Assembly: GCA_002344055.1 (NCBI GenBank)
Contig: DDTH01000013.1
Location: forward strand, 104,886 to 168,885
DNA: 64,000 bases
Direction of reading: 5' to 3'
Source of the DNA: Sphingomonadales bacterium UBA2369
Lineage (GTDB): Bacteria; Pseudomonadota; Alphaproteobacteria; Sphingomonadales; Sphingomonadaceae
The notes below the pieces were generated by a model. That model saw only the letters and a list, made by a program, of their open reading frames with translations. It was not told the DNA's origin and searched no databases. Made by a program: the position numbers and the translations under genes. Of this stretch, positions 7,510 to 16,166 are shown in pieces. Numbering within the stretch: position 1 is the first letter of the stretch; every line of letters starts with the position of its first letter.

Positions 7510-8297
7510 TGTTCTTTCAGCTTCATCTCCTCCTCCCCATCGCCGGTTTCCTCCTCGGCGCGATCATCGGGTCGTTCCTGGCGACCATCCTCGTGCGCTG
7601 GCCGCGGGGAGAGAGCGTGCTCGGCGGCCGGTCGCGGTGCGACGGGTGCGGGCGGACATTGCGGGCGCTGGACCTGGTGCCGATCCTGTCCTGGCTGGTT
7701 CTGCGGGGCAGGTGCCGGACGTGCGGGGCGCGGGTGGATGGGCGGCATGTGACGGTCGAGATCGCCGCAGCGGCAATCGGGCTGGTGGCCGCGCTCGCCT
7801 TTCCCTGGCCGATGGCGCTGGCGACGGCCTTGTTCGGCTGGTGGCTGCTGATCCTCGCGGCGCTGGATGTGGAGCATCACTGGCTGCCGGATGCGTTGAC
7901 CCTGCCCTTGATCCCGGCGGGGCTGATCGTGGCATGGCTCGGTCTGGGGCCGCCGCTTGCGGACCGGGTGGCCGGCGCGGTGGCGGGCGGCTCGGTCTTG
8001 TGGCTGATCGCCCTGGCCTACCGGGCCGCGCGGGGACGCGAGGGGATGGGCGGCGGCGATCCGAAGCTGATGGCCGGGATCGGCGCCTGGCTGGGGCTGT
8101 TCAGCCTGCCGTTCGTGCTGCTGGGGGCGAGCCTGCTCGGGCTGCTGTCCATCGCGGCGATGGCGTCGCGGGGCGTGGCGGTGAATGCGGCGACTCGGCT
8201 GCCGCTGGGCGCGTTGCTGGCGGTGGCGGCCTGGGCAGCGTGGCTGGCGGGCGACGCTTTGCCGACTGTCACAATCGAGTCATGGCTGGGCTGGTAG
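7509..8297 (+). CDS. gspO: Type IV prepilin peptidase / leader peptidase of the type II secretion system
   Basis: A 262-residue polytopic membrane aspartyl protease. The N-terminal cytoplasmic zinc motif is present as two CxxC pairs (CDGCG near residue 38 and CRTCG near 66). The two catalytic aspartates of the GxGD family fit LDVEHHWLPD near 118 and GGGDPKLM near 182. Around seven hydrophobic segments are visible. It cleaves the leader of pseudopilins such as GspG (14179-14604) and may N-methylate them. The start is a GTG overlapping the end of the REP element; a later start would remove the first membrane helix. Confidence 0.88.
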   Translation: MFFQLHLLLPIAGFLLGAIIGSFLATILVRWPRGESVLGGRSRCDGCGRTLRALDLVPILSWLVLRGRCRTCGARVDGRHVTVEIAAAAIGLVAALAFPWPMALATALFGWWLLILAALDVEHHWLPDALTLPLIPAGLIVAWLGLGPPLADRVAGAVAGGSVLWLIALAYRAARGREGMGGGDPKLMAGIGAWLGLFSLPFVLLGASLLGLLSIAAMASRGVAVNAATRLPLGALLAVAAWAAWLAGDALPTVTIESWLGW

Positions 8298-8392
8298 CTG
8301 CGCGCGCTTTGCAGCTTGCGTATCGACACGGAAACTGTTGAGTCGGTGAGGATTGCGGCCGCGCATTGGCCGGGTAGGGGAAGCAAGGTTTC

Positions 8393-8992
8393 ATGGCGGT
8401 GAGCTTGAACCCGCGTGCCGAGCGGTTGCTTGCCCGTTTGCGGACGGTTTCCGTCTATTCGCTCGCCGAATTGCTGCTGATCGTGCTGATCGCGATCCAG
8501 TGCGCGCGGCTGTTCTGGGGCGTGCTGACGCCATTGGGGCCGATCGGGGATTATCGGGCGCTGACCGGCGCGCACGCCACCGCGTCCACGCCGGTGCTCG
8601 GCGCGTTCGATCCTTTCTTCCGGCAGGCGCCGGGCGCGGAGGGGCCGGCGACGGTGACAGCGCTCGACATCCGCCTGCATGGCATCAGCGGCAATCAGGC
8701 GACCGGCGGCGGCAGCGCGATCATCTCGGCCGGCAATGGCGAGCAGCGCAGCATATTGGTCGGCGAGGAGATCATGCCCGGTGTGACCCTGGTCTCGATC
8801 GGCTTCGATTTCGTCACGATCAGCCGGGGCGGCGCAACCGAGCAATTGTTCCTCGACCAGACGCCAGCCGCAACGCCCGGAGCCGTGCCCGGCCAGGTGC
8901 AGCCGCAGCCGGCGCCGCAACCCGTTCCGACCGTCGTCGCGCCGCCGCCACCGCCCGCGCCGCCGGCGGCCCAACCTCAGGTGAAACAGTGA
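8393..8992 (+). CDS. gspC: Type II secretion system inner-membrane protein GspC
   Basis: A 199-residue protein with a short cytoplasmic N-terminus, one membrane helix (residues 24-43, SLAELLLIVLIAIQCARLFW), and a periplasmic homology-region domain (residues 55-165: LDIRLHGISGNQATGGGSAII through MPGVTLVSIGFDFVTIS). The C-terminus is a Pro/Gln/Ala-rich tail and there is no PDZ domain, which is shorter than enterobacterial GspC (about 270) but usual for this lineage. GspC links the inner-membrane platform to secretin GspD. Its stop overlaps gspD by 4 nt. A 95-bp gap separates it from gspO and may hold the operon promoter. Confidence 0.88.
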   Translation: MAVSLNPRAERLLARLRTVSVYSLAELLLIVLIAIQCARLFWGVLTPLGPIGDYRALTGAHATASTPVLGAFDPFFRQAPGAEGPATVTALDIRLHGISGNQATGGGSAIISAGNGEQRSILVGEEIMPGVTLVSIGFDFVTISRGGATEQLFLDQTPAATPGAVPGQVQPQPAPQPVPTVVAPPPPPAPPAAQPQVKQ

Positions 8993-11247
8993 AGACGTTC
9001 GTCCCCAAGAAGTTCATTCTGGCGCTCGCGCTCGCCGCCGCGCCGATCGCCTATGCGGCGCCCGCACAGGCGCAATATGTGCTGAACCTGCGCGAGGCGG
9101 ACATCCGCGCCTTCATCCAGGATGCCGCGCGCGTGACCGGGCGCACGATGATCATCGATCCCGCGGTGCAGGGCCGGGTGTCGGTGGTGACCGACCGGCC
9201 GCTGTCGCGCTCCGAATATTTTGAACTCTTCCTGTCGACGCTGCGCAGCAACGGCTTCGTCGCCATCCCCACGGCGAACGGCGCCTTGCGGGTGCAGCCG
9301 ATCGCGGGCGCCGCGGCTTCCGCGCCGATCGGCAGCAGCGCGCGCCGCTCCGCGAGCAGCTTCGTGACCGAAATCCTGCGGACGCGGAGCATCGAGCCGG
9401 CGCAGGCGGTGGAGACGCTGCGGCCTCTGGTCAGCCAGAACGGATCGATCACGGCCAGCCGCAACCGCATCATCGTGTCCGATTTCGCCGACAATGTGCG
9501 GCGCATCCGCACCCTCCTGAACGAGATCGACGTGGCGGTGGACCGCAGTTCCACGCGCGTCGTGGGCGTCGAGAATATCGGGCCGCGCGAACTGGCGCAG
9601 GCGCTGCAGGGGCTGGCGCCGGAGGGCGTGTCCGTGGTGCCGATCGACAGTGCCAATTCGGTGGCATTGCGCGGCGACGCGGCGACGATCGCGCGGCTGG
9701 CCGACATCGCCGCCGAACTGGACACGCGCGCGGCGCGGGGATCGGACGTGCGGGTCGTGTTCCTGGAGCATGCCGACGCGGCGCAATTGCTGCCGGTGCT
9801 GCAGACCGTGCTGGGTCAGCAACCGACTTATTCGCAGCCGCTGCAGGACAGCCGCGTGGCGGCGCCGCAATCGTCCAATCGGGGCGGAAGCCTTGCCGGC
9901 AATACGACGGTCACCACCGAACGGCAGCCGCTGGGCCAGCAGGCGAGCGCCACGCCGCAGGCCAGCGCGCCGCGCGATCCGGAGAGCCTGCCGCCCGCCT
10001 ATCGCGACGCGGTCGTGACGCGGTTTGAAGGCGCCAACGCCATCGTGATTTCCGCCAATCAGGACGTGCAGCGGACATTGGGGGAAGTGATCCGGCAGCT
10101 GGACGTGCGCCGCGAGCAGGTGCTGATCGAGGCGATCATCGTCGAGCTTTCCGACCGCGCCGCGCAGCAGCTCGGCGTGCGGCTGTTCCTGGCGGGGCTG
10201 AACGGTTCGACCATCCCGTTCGGCATCACCAACTATTCCGGCCTCAGCCCCAATCTCGGCCAGATCGCCGGCATAGCCGGGGCCAGCGAACTCGCCGGCA
10301 CGACCGTGATCCGCAATCCGGACGGAACGACCACGACCACCACCGGCGTCAGCAACGATCTGATCGAGCAGGGCGCCGCGGCCTTGGCCGGCATTACCGG
10401 CGGCGTGGGCGGGATCGGCGCGCGGGTGGGCGACGCCATTTTCGGCGCGATCATCAATGCGGTGCGGTCCGACAACACCTCCAATTTGCTGTCCATTCCG
10501 TCGACCATGACTTTGGACAATCAGGAAGCGCGCTTCCTGGTCGGTCAGGAAATTCCGATCACCACCGGCGAGGCCCTGTCGTCCAATTTCGACAATGCCT
10601 TCCGCACCGTGCAGCGGCAGAATGTCGGCATCACGCTGCAGGCGCGGCCGCAGATCAATGCGGGCGGCGCGATCAAGCTGGACCTGCGGGTGGAGGTCAG
10701 TTCGATCGCCGGGCCGGTCTCGGCGAGCTTCTCCGACCTGATCCTGAACAAGCGCGAGACCGAGAATACGATCGTCGTCGATGACGGGCAGATCGTGGTG
10801 ATCGGCGGGCTGCTGGATGCGAACGAGCGGCGGACGATCGAGAAGATTCCGATCCTGGGGGATCTGCCTTTGATCGGGAATCTGTTCCGGTCACGCGGGC
10901 GGGAGCGCAATCGCACGAACCTGATGATCTTCATTCGCCCGACCATCCTGCGCACGGCGGCGGATGCGCGGGCAGTGGCGGCGCGGCGCTACGATTATAT
11001 CCGTGACCAGCAACTGGCGCAGAACCCGCTGCGCGAGCCGACGATCGACGAACTGGTGCGCGATTATATGGGCACGGTGCCGCCGACGACGCCGGTGGAA
11101 TTGCGGCCCGACGACGTGCTGGTCGATCCGACGCAGCTGCCCGGCATTGGCGGCGAGATCGAGGCGCCGGAGCCTTCGGGCGCGACGCCTGCTCCGGTCC
11201 AGGTGCCGATGCCGACCGACAGCCGGCCGCGGGAGCCGCGCCGGTGA
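8989..11247 (+). CDS. gspD: Type II secretion system secretin GspD
   Basis: A 752-residue outer-membrane secretin. A signal peptide (about residues 1-30, ending APAQAQ) is followed by the N0 domain (YVLNLREADIRAFIQDAARV), several N1-N3 repeats (residues 110-400) with a Gln/Ser/Ala-rich insert near 290-330, and the C-terminal secretin domain (about 400-640) containing VLIEAIIVELSD, SNLLSIPSTMTLDN and IVVDDGQIVVIGGLL. The C-terminal 80 residues form an acidic/Pro-rich S-like tail. It starts at a GTG overlapping the gspC stop (GTGA) and overlaps gspE in the same manner. It forms the exit channel for folded exoproteins. Confidence 0.95.
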   Translation: MKTFVPKKFILALALAAAPIAYAAPAQAQYVLNLREADIRAFIQDAARVTGRTMIIDPAVQGRVSVVTDRPLSRSEYFELFLSTLRSNGFVAIPTANGALRVQPIAGAAASAPIGSSARRSASSFVTEILRTRSIEPAQAVETLRPLVSQNGSITASRNRIIVSDFADNVRRIRTLLNEIDVAVDRSSTRVVGVENIGPRELAQALQGLAPEGVSVVPIDSANSVALRGDAATIARLADIAAELDTRAARGSDVRVVFLEHADAAQLLPVLQTVLGQQPTYSQPLQDSRVAAPQSSNRGGSLAGNTTVTTERQPLGQQASATPQASAPRDPESLPPAYRDAVVTRFEGANAIVISANQDVQRTLGEVIRQLDVRREQVLIEAIIVELSDRAAQQLGVRLFLAGLNGSTIPFGITNYSGLSPNLGQIAGIAGASELAGTTVIRNPDGTTTTTTGVSNDLIEQGAAALAGITGGVGGIGARVGDAIFGAIINAVRSDNTSNLLSIPSTMTLDNQEARFLVGQEIPITTGEALSSNFDNAFRTVQRQNVGITLQARPQINAGGAIKLDLRVEVSSIAGPVSASFSDLILNKRETENTIVVDDGQIVVIGGLLDANERRTIEKIPILGDLPLIGNLFRSRGRERNRTNLMIFIRPTILRTAADARAVAARRYDYIRDQQLAQNPLREPTIDELVRDYMGTVPPTTPVELRPDDVLVDPTQLPGIGGEIEAPEPSGATPAPVQVPMPTDSRPREPRR

Positions 11248-12770
11248 GGATCGCCAAGGGCGGGGACGAGGTGGCCGAGGCCGCTTCGCCCGCCCCCGTC
11301 GCCATCCCCTACGCCTTTGCCCGGCGGCACGGCTTCGTGCTGGCCGGGGAGGGGGAGAATGGCCTTCGCGTGGCGATGCGGGAGGGGGCCGATCCGCACG
11401 CCCTCATCGAATTGCGCCGGCATCTGGCCCGGCCGTTCGGGGTGGAGCCGGTCGCGGCGGACGCGTTCGACCGGCTGCTGGGCGATCAATATGCTATGAG
11501 CGGTGAAATCGCCGCCGCGCGCGCGGGCGAACTCGGGATCGGCGAGGATCTGGGCCATCTGGCGGAGAATCTGGCGGCGGAGGATCTGCTCGACACGTCC
11601 GACGATGCGCCGGCCATCCGGCTGATCAACGGGCTGATCGCCGATGCGGCGCGGCAGGGCGTGAGCGACATCCATATCGAGCCGTATGAGACCGGCCTGG
11701 TCGTGCGGATGCGGATGGACGGGGTGCTGACCGAGACGCTCCGCCTCCCGCCGCATGTCGCGCCGGTGGTCGTGAGCCGGATCAAGGTGATGGCCCGCCT
11801 CGACATTGCCGAGCGGCGGCTGCCGCAGGACGGGCGGATCGGGCTGACCCTGGGCGGCAAGTTGATCGATGTGCGCGTCTCGACGCTGCCGAGCCGGGCG
11901 GGGGAACGCGTTGTGCTGCGTATTCTCGACAAGGAGAATGCGGGGATCGACCTGGATTCGCTCGGCATGAATGCGGGGATGCACGATGCGTTCGCGGCGG
12001 CTTTGGCCGAGCCGAACGGGATCGTGCTGGTCACCGGGCCGACCGGGTCGGGCAAGACGACTTCGCTCTATGCCGGGTTGAAATTGCTGAACGACGGCAG
12101 CCGGAATGTGCTGACGGTCGAGGACCCGGTCGAATATGCGGTGGATGGCGTCGGCCAGACGCAGATCAATCCGCAGGTGGGACTGACCTTCGCCGCCGGG
12201 CTGCGCGCGATCCTGCGGCAGGACCCGGACGTGGTGATGGTCGGCGAAATCCGCGACCGCGAGACGGCGGAGATTGCGGTGCAGGCGGCGCTGACCGGGC
12301 ATCTCGTGCTGTCGACCGTCCACACCAATGACGCGGTCGGTGCGATCACGCGGCTGCGCGACATGCGGGTGGAGCCGTTCCTGATCGCCTCGACGCTTAG
12401 GATGGTGATCGCCCAGCGGCTGGTGCGGCGGCTGTGCGCGGAATGCCGCAAGCCGGTGGAGGCGAGCGGATCGCTGGCCGGATTGCTGGGGGTGAAGGCC
12501 GGGACGCGCGTCTACGAGGCGACCGGCTGCGGTTCGTGCGGGCAGACCGGTTATAAGGGCCGGATCGGTTTGTTCGAGGCGGTGAAGGTGGACGAGAATA
12601 TCCGCCGCCTGATCAATGCCGGCGGCGACGAAGGGGCGATTGCGGCGCACGCCTTCCGCAGCGGCCCGAATCTCACGGCGGCGGCGCGGCAGCTGGTGCT
12701 GGACGGCGTGACGACGCCCGAGGAAGCGGTTCGCGTCGCGCGGCAGGATGCCGAGAGCGACGATGCTTAG
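11244..12770 (+). CDS. gspE: Type II secretion ATPase GspE
   Basis: A 508-residue secretion ATPase. The Walker A is GPTGSGKTTSLYA near residue 263, the Asp box and Walker B (QDPDVVMVGEIRDRETA) near 328, and the His box LSTVHTND near 354. A tetracysteine zinc module follows (LCAEC near 395 and CGSCG near 428). The N-terminal domain that docks to GspL is shorter than in Enterobacteria. It powers pseudopilus assembly. GTG start, 4-nt overlap with gspD; a repeat element of about 120 bp separates it from gspF. Confidence 0.95.
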   Translation: MRIAKGGDEVAEAASPAPVAIPYAFARRHGFVLAGEGENGLRVAMREGADPHALIELRRHLARPFGVEPVAADAFDRLLGDQYAMSGEIAAARAGELGIGEDLGHLAENLAAEDLLDTSDDAPAIRLINGLIADAARQGVSDIHIEPYETGLVVRMRMDGVLTETLRLPPHVAPVVVSRIKVMARLDIAERRLPQDGRIGLTLGGKLIDVRVSTLPSRAGERVVLRILDKENAGIDLDSLGMNAGMHDAFAAALAEPNGIVLVTGPTGSGKTTSLYAGLKLLNDGSRNVLTVEDPVEYAVDGVGQTQINPQVGLTFAAGLRAILRQDPDVVMVGEIRDRETAEIAVQAALTGHLVLSTVHTNDAVGAITRLRDMRVEPFLIASTLRMVIAQRLVRRLCAECRKPVEASGSLAGLLGVKAGTRVYEATGCGSCGQTGYKGRIGLFEAVKVDENIRRLINAGGDEGAIAAHAFRSGPNLTAAARQLVLDGVTTPEEAVRVARQDAESDDA

Positions 12771-12806
12771 CGCCTTCGTTCATCCTGGCGTGATACTGCA
12801 AAGCCA

Positions 12807-12926
12807 TTCCCCCTTGTGGGGAGGGGTTTGGGGTGGGGGCGCGAGCCGGTCAGGCTCGCAGAAGATTCCCGTTCGGCCGCAGACGCGGCCGAGCCCCCCA
12901 TCCGGCCTCCCCCACAAGGGGGGAGG
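12807..12926. repeat. Inverted repeat element inside the gsp operon
   Basis: Outer arms CCCCCTTGTGGGGAGG (12809-12824) and CCTCCCCCACAAGGGGGG (12906-12923) pair over most of their length, and inner pairs such as GGCTCG/CGAGCC and GGCCGC/GCGGCC continue the stem. It lies between gspE (stop 12770) and gspF (ATG 12935). The right end provides the GGGGGGAGGAG preceding the gspF start, so the element supplies the ribosome-binding site. Confidence 0.8.
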
Positions 12927-12934
12927 AGACGATC

Positions 12935-14182
12935 ATGCCTGATTTCGCCTGGCACGGCATCGACCCGGCCGGTCGCGAGCAGCGCGGGCGGGTGAGCGCC
13001 GACAGCGCGGATGCGGCGCGGGCGTCGCTGACCGCACGCAAGCTGTATGTGGTGAAGGTTGAACCCGCGGTGGTAGGGGCTGTGGCGGACGCGGGGGGCG
13101 AGGCCTTGCTGTCGCGCAGCCTGTTCGCGCGCAACAAGCTGAACCAGAAGCAATTGACCCTGTTCACCCGGCAGCTGGCGACTCTGGTCACCGTCTCGCC
13201 GCTGGAGGAGGCGCTGCGCACCGTCTCGCGCCAGTCGGAGCGGGAGGAAGTGCGTCGCGTGCTCGGGCGGGTGCACGGCCATGTTGTCGAGGGGCAGGCT
13301 TTGTCCGAGGCGATGGCGCGGGAGAAAGCGAGCTTCCCGCCGCTCTACCGCGCGATGGTGTCGGCGGGCGAGGGATCGGGGACTTTGGCGTCGATCCTGG
13401 AGCGGCTCGCGGCCCTGCTGGAACGGCAGGCGCAGGTGCGCGGCAAGGTGATGTCCGCGCTGGCCTATCCGATCGTGCTGAGCATCGTTGCGGCCTTCGT
13501 GGTGTTCGCGCTGATGATCTTCGTCGTGCCGAAGGTGGTCGAGCAGTTTCAGGACGTGGGCCAGGAACTGCCCTTCCTCACCCGCGCGGTGATCGCCGTG
13601 TCTGGTTTTCTCGCGAGCTGGTGGTGGGCCTTGCTGCTCGGCTTGGGGCTGGCCCTGTTCCTGTGGACGCGGGCGCTGCGGGAAGAGAATCTGCGCATGG
13701 GGTTCGACCGTTTCCTGCTGCGGCTGCCGATCGTCGGGAAATTGCAGCGCGATCTGCATGCGGCGCGGATGGCGCGGACGCTGTCGACGATGGTGGCCAG
13801 CCGGTTGCCGTTGCTGGAAGGGCTGAGGCTGACCACGCAGACGGTGCACAATCGGGTGCTGCGCAAGGCCAGCGAGGACATATCGGAAAGCGTGCGGACG
13901 GGCGGGAGCCTGTCGGGTGCGTTGAAGCGGGCAGGGGTGTTTCCGCCCTTGCTGGTCTATCTGGCCGCGTCGGGCGAGGCTTCGGGCAAGCTGGACCTGA
14001 TGCTGGAGCGGGCGGCGGATTATCTGGAGCGCGAATTCGACGGCTTCACCGCGACCGCTTTGGCTCTATTGGAGCCGGCAATCATCATCGTGATGGGCGC
14101 GGTGGTGGCCGTGATCGTGCTGTCGATCCTGCTGCCGATCCTGCAGCTGGATGCGCTGGCCGGGGATATGGGTGCGAGATGA
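12935..14182 (+). CDS. gspF: Type II secretion inner-membrane platform protein GspF
   Basis: A 415-residue polytopic protein with two repeated GspF/PilC cytoplasmic domains: the first near residues 70-195 (LTLFTRQLATLVTVSPLEEAL) and the second near 270-390 (ARMARTLSTMVASRLPLLEGL). Membrane helices lie near 170-195, 215-240 and at the C-terminus (IIIVMGAVVAVIVLSILLP). The N-terminus FAWHGIDPAGREQRG is typical. I chose the ATG at 12935 because it begins this family sequence and follows a strong GGAGGAG. The stop overlaps gspG by 4 nt. Confidence 0.95.
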   Translation: MPDFAWHGIDPAGREQRGRVSADSADAARASLTARKLYVVKVEPAVVGAVADAGGEALLSRSLFARNKLNQKQLTLFTRQLATLVTVSPLEEALRTVSRQSEREEVRRVLGRVHGHVVEGQALSEAMAREKASFPPLYRAMVSAGEGSGTLASILERLAALLERQAQVRGKVMSALAYPIVLSIVAAFVVFALMIFVVPKVVEQFQDVGQELPFLTRAVIAVSGFLASWWWALLLGLGLALFLWTRALREENLRMGFDRFLLRLPIVGKLQRDLHAARMARTLSTMVASRLPLLEGLRLTTQTVHNRVLRKASEDISESVRTGGSLSGALKRAGVFPPLLVYLAASGEASGKLDLMLERAADYLEREFDGFTATALALLEPAIIIVMGAVVAVIVLSILLPILQLDALAGDMGAR

Positions 14183-14604
14183 GTAAGGACAGGATTGTGC
14201 ATTTGCGCAGGAAAAGGGCGACGCGGCGGCGGCGCGAGCAGGGCTTCACGCTCGTCGAGATGATGGTGGTTCTGGTCATCATCGGGCTGCTGGCGACCGT
14301 CGTGATCATAAACGTCATGCCGGCGACGGAGAAAGCGGCGCGGACGCGGGTGCAGGCGGATCTGAGCACGATCGAAAGCGCGCTCGAGCAATGGCGGCTG
14401 GAGAATAATCTGCGCTACCCGACCACGCAGGAGGGGTTGGCGGTGCTCTCGCCGCGCTTCATCCGGCGGCTGCCGAACGATCCGTGGGATACGCCCTACG
14501 TCTATGTGACGCCCGGGCCGAACGGCGCGCCGTTCCGCATCGCTTCGCTCGGCGCCGACAAGCGTGAGGGCGGCGAAGGCGAAAATGCCGACATCACGAA
14601 CTAG
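14179..14604 (+). CDS. gspG: Type II secretion major pseudopilin GspG
   Basis: A 141-residue pseudopilin. A basic leader of 22 residues ends in EQG, followed by the prepilin cleavage motif FTLVEMMVVLVIIGLLATVV with Glu at +5. The globular part carries the GspG pattern NLRYPTTQEGLAVL and NDPWDTPYVYV, and the C-terminal ADKREGGEGENADI calcium-binding-type acidic loop. GspO at 7509-8297 would process it. It is the only pseudopilin gene in the operon: gspH, gspI, gspJ and gspK, normally next, are absent. Confidence 0.95.
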   Translation: MSKDRIVHLRRKRATRRRREQGFTLVEMMVVLVIIGLLATVVIINVMPATEKAARTRVQADLSTIESALEQWRLENNLRYPTTQEGLAVLSPRFIRRLPNDPWDTPYVYVTPGPNGAPFRIASLGADKREGGEGENADITN

Positions 14605-14610
14605 AAGACG

Positions 14611-15705
14611 GTGACCGAAGCCGCCGCCATCTCCCGCAACGAAGCGGTGCCGGGCGCGGGCGGAGCGATTCTGCTCGCCTTTGCCGGGGCGGATGGCGTG
14701 CCCGCCGAATGGCGGCTGCTGTCCGGCGGGGCGGTGATCGGCAAGGGCGACGACCTGACCGAATTGCCGGAGCAACGCCCCTGGGTGCGCGTCGTGCTGG
14801 CGGTGCCGGGCAGCGATGTGGCGATGCACTGGCTGGACCTTGATGGCGATCCGACGCCCGCGCAGGCCGCGGCGGCGGCACGGCTGCGTCTCGCCGGCGA
14901 GATTGCCGGGCCGATCGAGCAGATGCATGTCGCGGCCGGCCGCAGGGAGAATGGGCTGACCGCCATCGCGCTGGTACCCACGGCGCGGATGGAGGCGTGG
15001 CTGGACGCGGCCCGCGCGATGGCGCTGGAGCCGGATCTGGTGATCCCAGCGCCGTTGCTGCTGCTGGCGCCGGGCGAGGGGCTGGTGCGCTTTGCCGGGC
15101 TTGCCCCGGCGGCGGATTATCGCGGCGTGGCGCAGGCCTTCTCGATCGAGGACGAACTGGCCGGGCTGCTGACCGGCGGCGCGAAGGTAGCCGAGATCGG
15201 CGAGGATCTGCGCGAATCCGGGTTCGGGCCGGCATTGGCCGCGCCGGCGGTGAATCTGCGGCAGGGGCTGTTCGCGAAGCGGCGGGAGCGGGCCGTGGAC
15301 CGGACAAGCCTGCGGCGGCTGTTTCTGCTCGGGCTGATCCTGCTGCTGGTGTCGCTGGCCATCGAGATTGCCGCGATCGTCCGCACCAGCCAGGCGGCGG
15401 ACCGGATCGAGGCCGAGGCGAACGAACTGCGCGCCGCGATCGGCAGCGCGCCCGCGACAATTGGGGGCTTCGGCCGGGTCGCGGGTGCCTTGTTCGACGC
15501 GGTGCGCGACACGCCGAACGTCGAGCTGACGCGGATCGTCTATCAGCCGGACGGAACGCTGCGCGCCTCGCTGCTTGCCGACAGCCAGGCGACGCTGGAC
15601 GGCCTGCGCGCGCGGATCGAGACGCGCGGCGTGCAGGTGTCGGGTGGCCTGCCGACGACTGTCGGCGGACGGGCAGCGGCGGATCTCACGATGAGGGCGC
15701 GGTGA
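14611..15705 (+). CDS. gspL: Type II secretion platform protein GspL
   Basis: A 364-residue bitopic protein. The N-terminal cytoplasmic actin-like domain spans residues 15-225, a membrane helix lies at about 235-260 (LFLLGLILLLVSLAIEIAAI), and a periplasmic ferredoxin-like domain follows (NVELTRIVYQPDGTLRASLL near 295). GspL recruits GspE and pairs with GspM. It begins with GTG 6 nt after the gspG stop, exactly where gspH would be expected in a canonical operon, and is coupled to gspM through TGATG. Confidence 0.85.
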   Translation: MTEAAAISRNEAVPGAGGAILLAFAGADGVPAEWRLLSGGAVIGKGDDLTELPEQRPWVRVVLAVPGSDVAMHWLDLDGDPTPAQAAAAARLRLAGEIAGPIEQMHVAAGRRENGLTAIALVPTARMEAWLDAARAMALEPDLVIPAPLLLLAPGEGLVRFAGLAPAADYRGVAQAFSIEDELAGLLTGGAKVAEIGEDLRESGFGPALAAPAVNLRQGLFAKRRERAVDRTSLRRLFLLGLILLLVSLAIEIAAIVRTSQAADRIEAEANELRAAIGSAPATIGGFGRVAGALFDAVRDTPNVELTRIVYQPDGTLRASLLADSQATLDGLRARIETRGVQVSGGLPTTVGGRAAADLTMRAR

Positions 15706-16166
15706 TGAGCTGGTGGGCCGCAAGGAGCGAGCGGGAGCGGCGGATGCTGGCCGTGATGGCAACGCTGATCGCGCTCGTGCTGATCTGGTTCGCGGCGATC
15801 CGGCCACTGATGAATGCGCGGGCGACGGCGGAGGCGCGGCTGCAGGCGGCATCGACGGCATTGGGGCAGGCGCGTGCCGACGCGGCCACGTTCAATCGCG
15901 GCGCTGAATCGCAGGCGCAGGCACCGCGGCCGCTCGCGCCCTTCGTCACGACTTCGGCGACGGAGCAGGGCTTTACCAACATGATCGTGACCGGCGACCG
16001 CGACGACGCGGCGGCGATCACCAGCGCGCAGGTGCGGCCGGCGCCCTTCTTCGGCTGGATCGGGCAATTGGAGGCGCGCGGCGTCACCGTCCGCTCGCTC
16101 ACCGCCACGGCCAATGCGGATCAGACCATTTCCGTTCAAGCGATGCTCGGCGCGGGGGAGGAATGA
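15705..16166 (+). CDS. gspM: Type II secretion platform protein GspM
   Basis: A 153-residue bitopic protein: a short cytoplasmic N-terminus (SWWAARSERERRMLAVM), one membrane helix (residues 16-35), a periplasmic coiled segment (ATAEARLQAASTALGQARAD) and a ferredoxin-like end (FFGWIGQLEARGVTVRSLTA). Length and order match GspM. ATG at 15705 overlaps the gspL stop by one base; an in-frame GTG three bases earlier is an alternative start. It stabilises GspL in the platform. The stop overlaps gspN by 4 nt. Confidence 0.85.
   Translation: MSWWAARSERERRMLAVMATLIALVLIWFAAIRPLMNARATAEARLQAASTALGQARADAATFNRGAESQAQAPRPLAPFVTTSATEQGFTNMIVTGDRDDAAAITSAQVRPAPFFGWIGQLEARGVTVRSLTATANADQTISVQAMLGAGEE

Noticed and set aside
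7445..8341. 298-codon plus-strand frame overlapping the prepilin peptidase
   Set aside because: Different frame from the gene with CxxC and GxGD motifs; Gly/Arg/Ala-rich shadow.
11064..12650. 528-codon minus-strand open frame
   Set aside because: Antisense to gspE; no recognisable domain.
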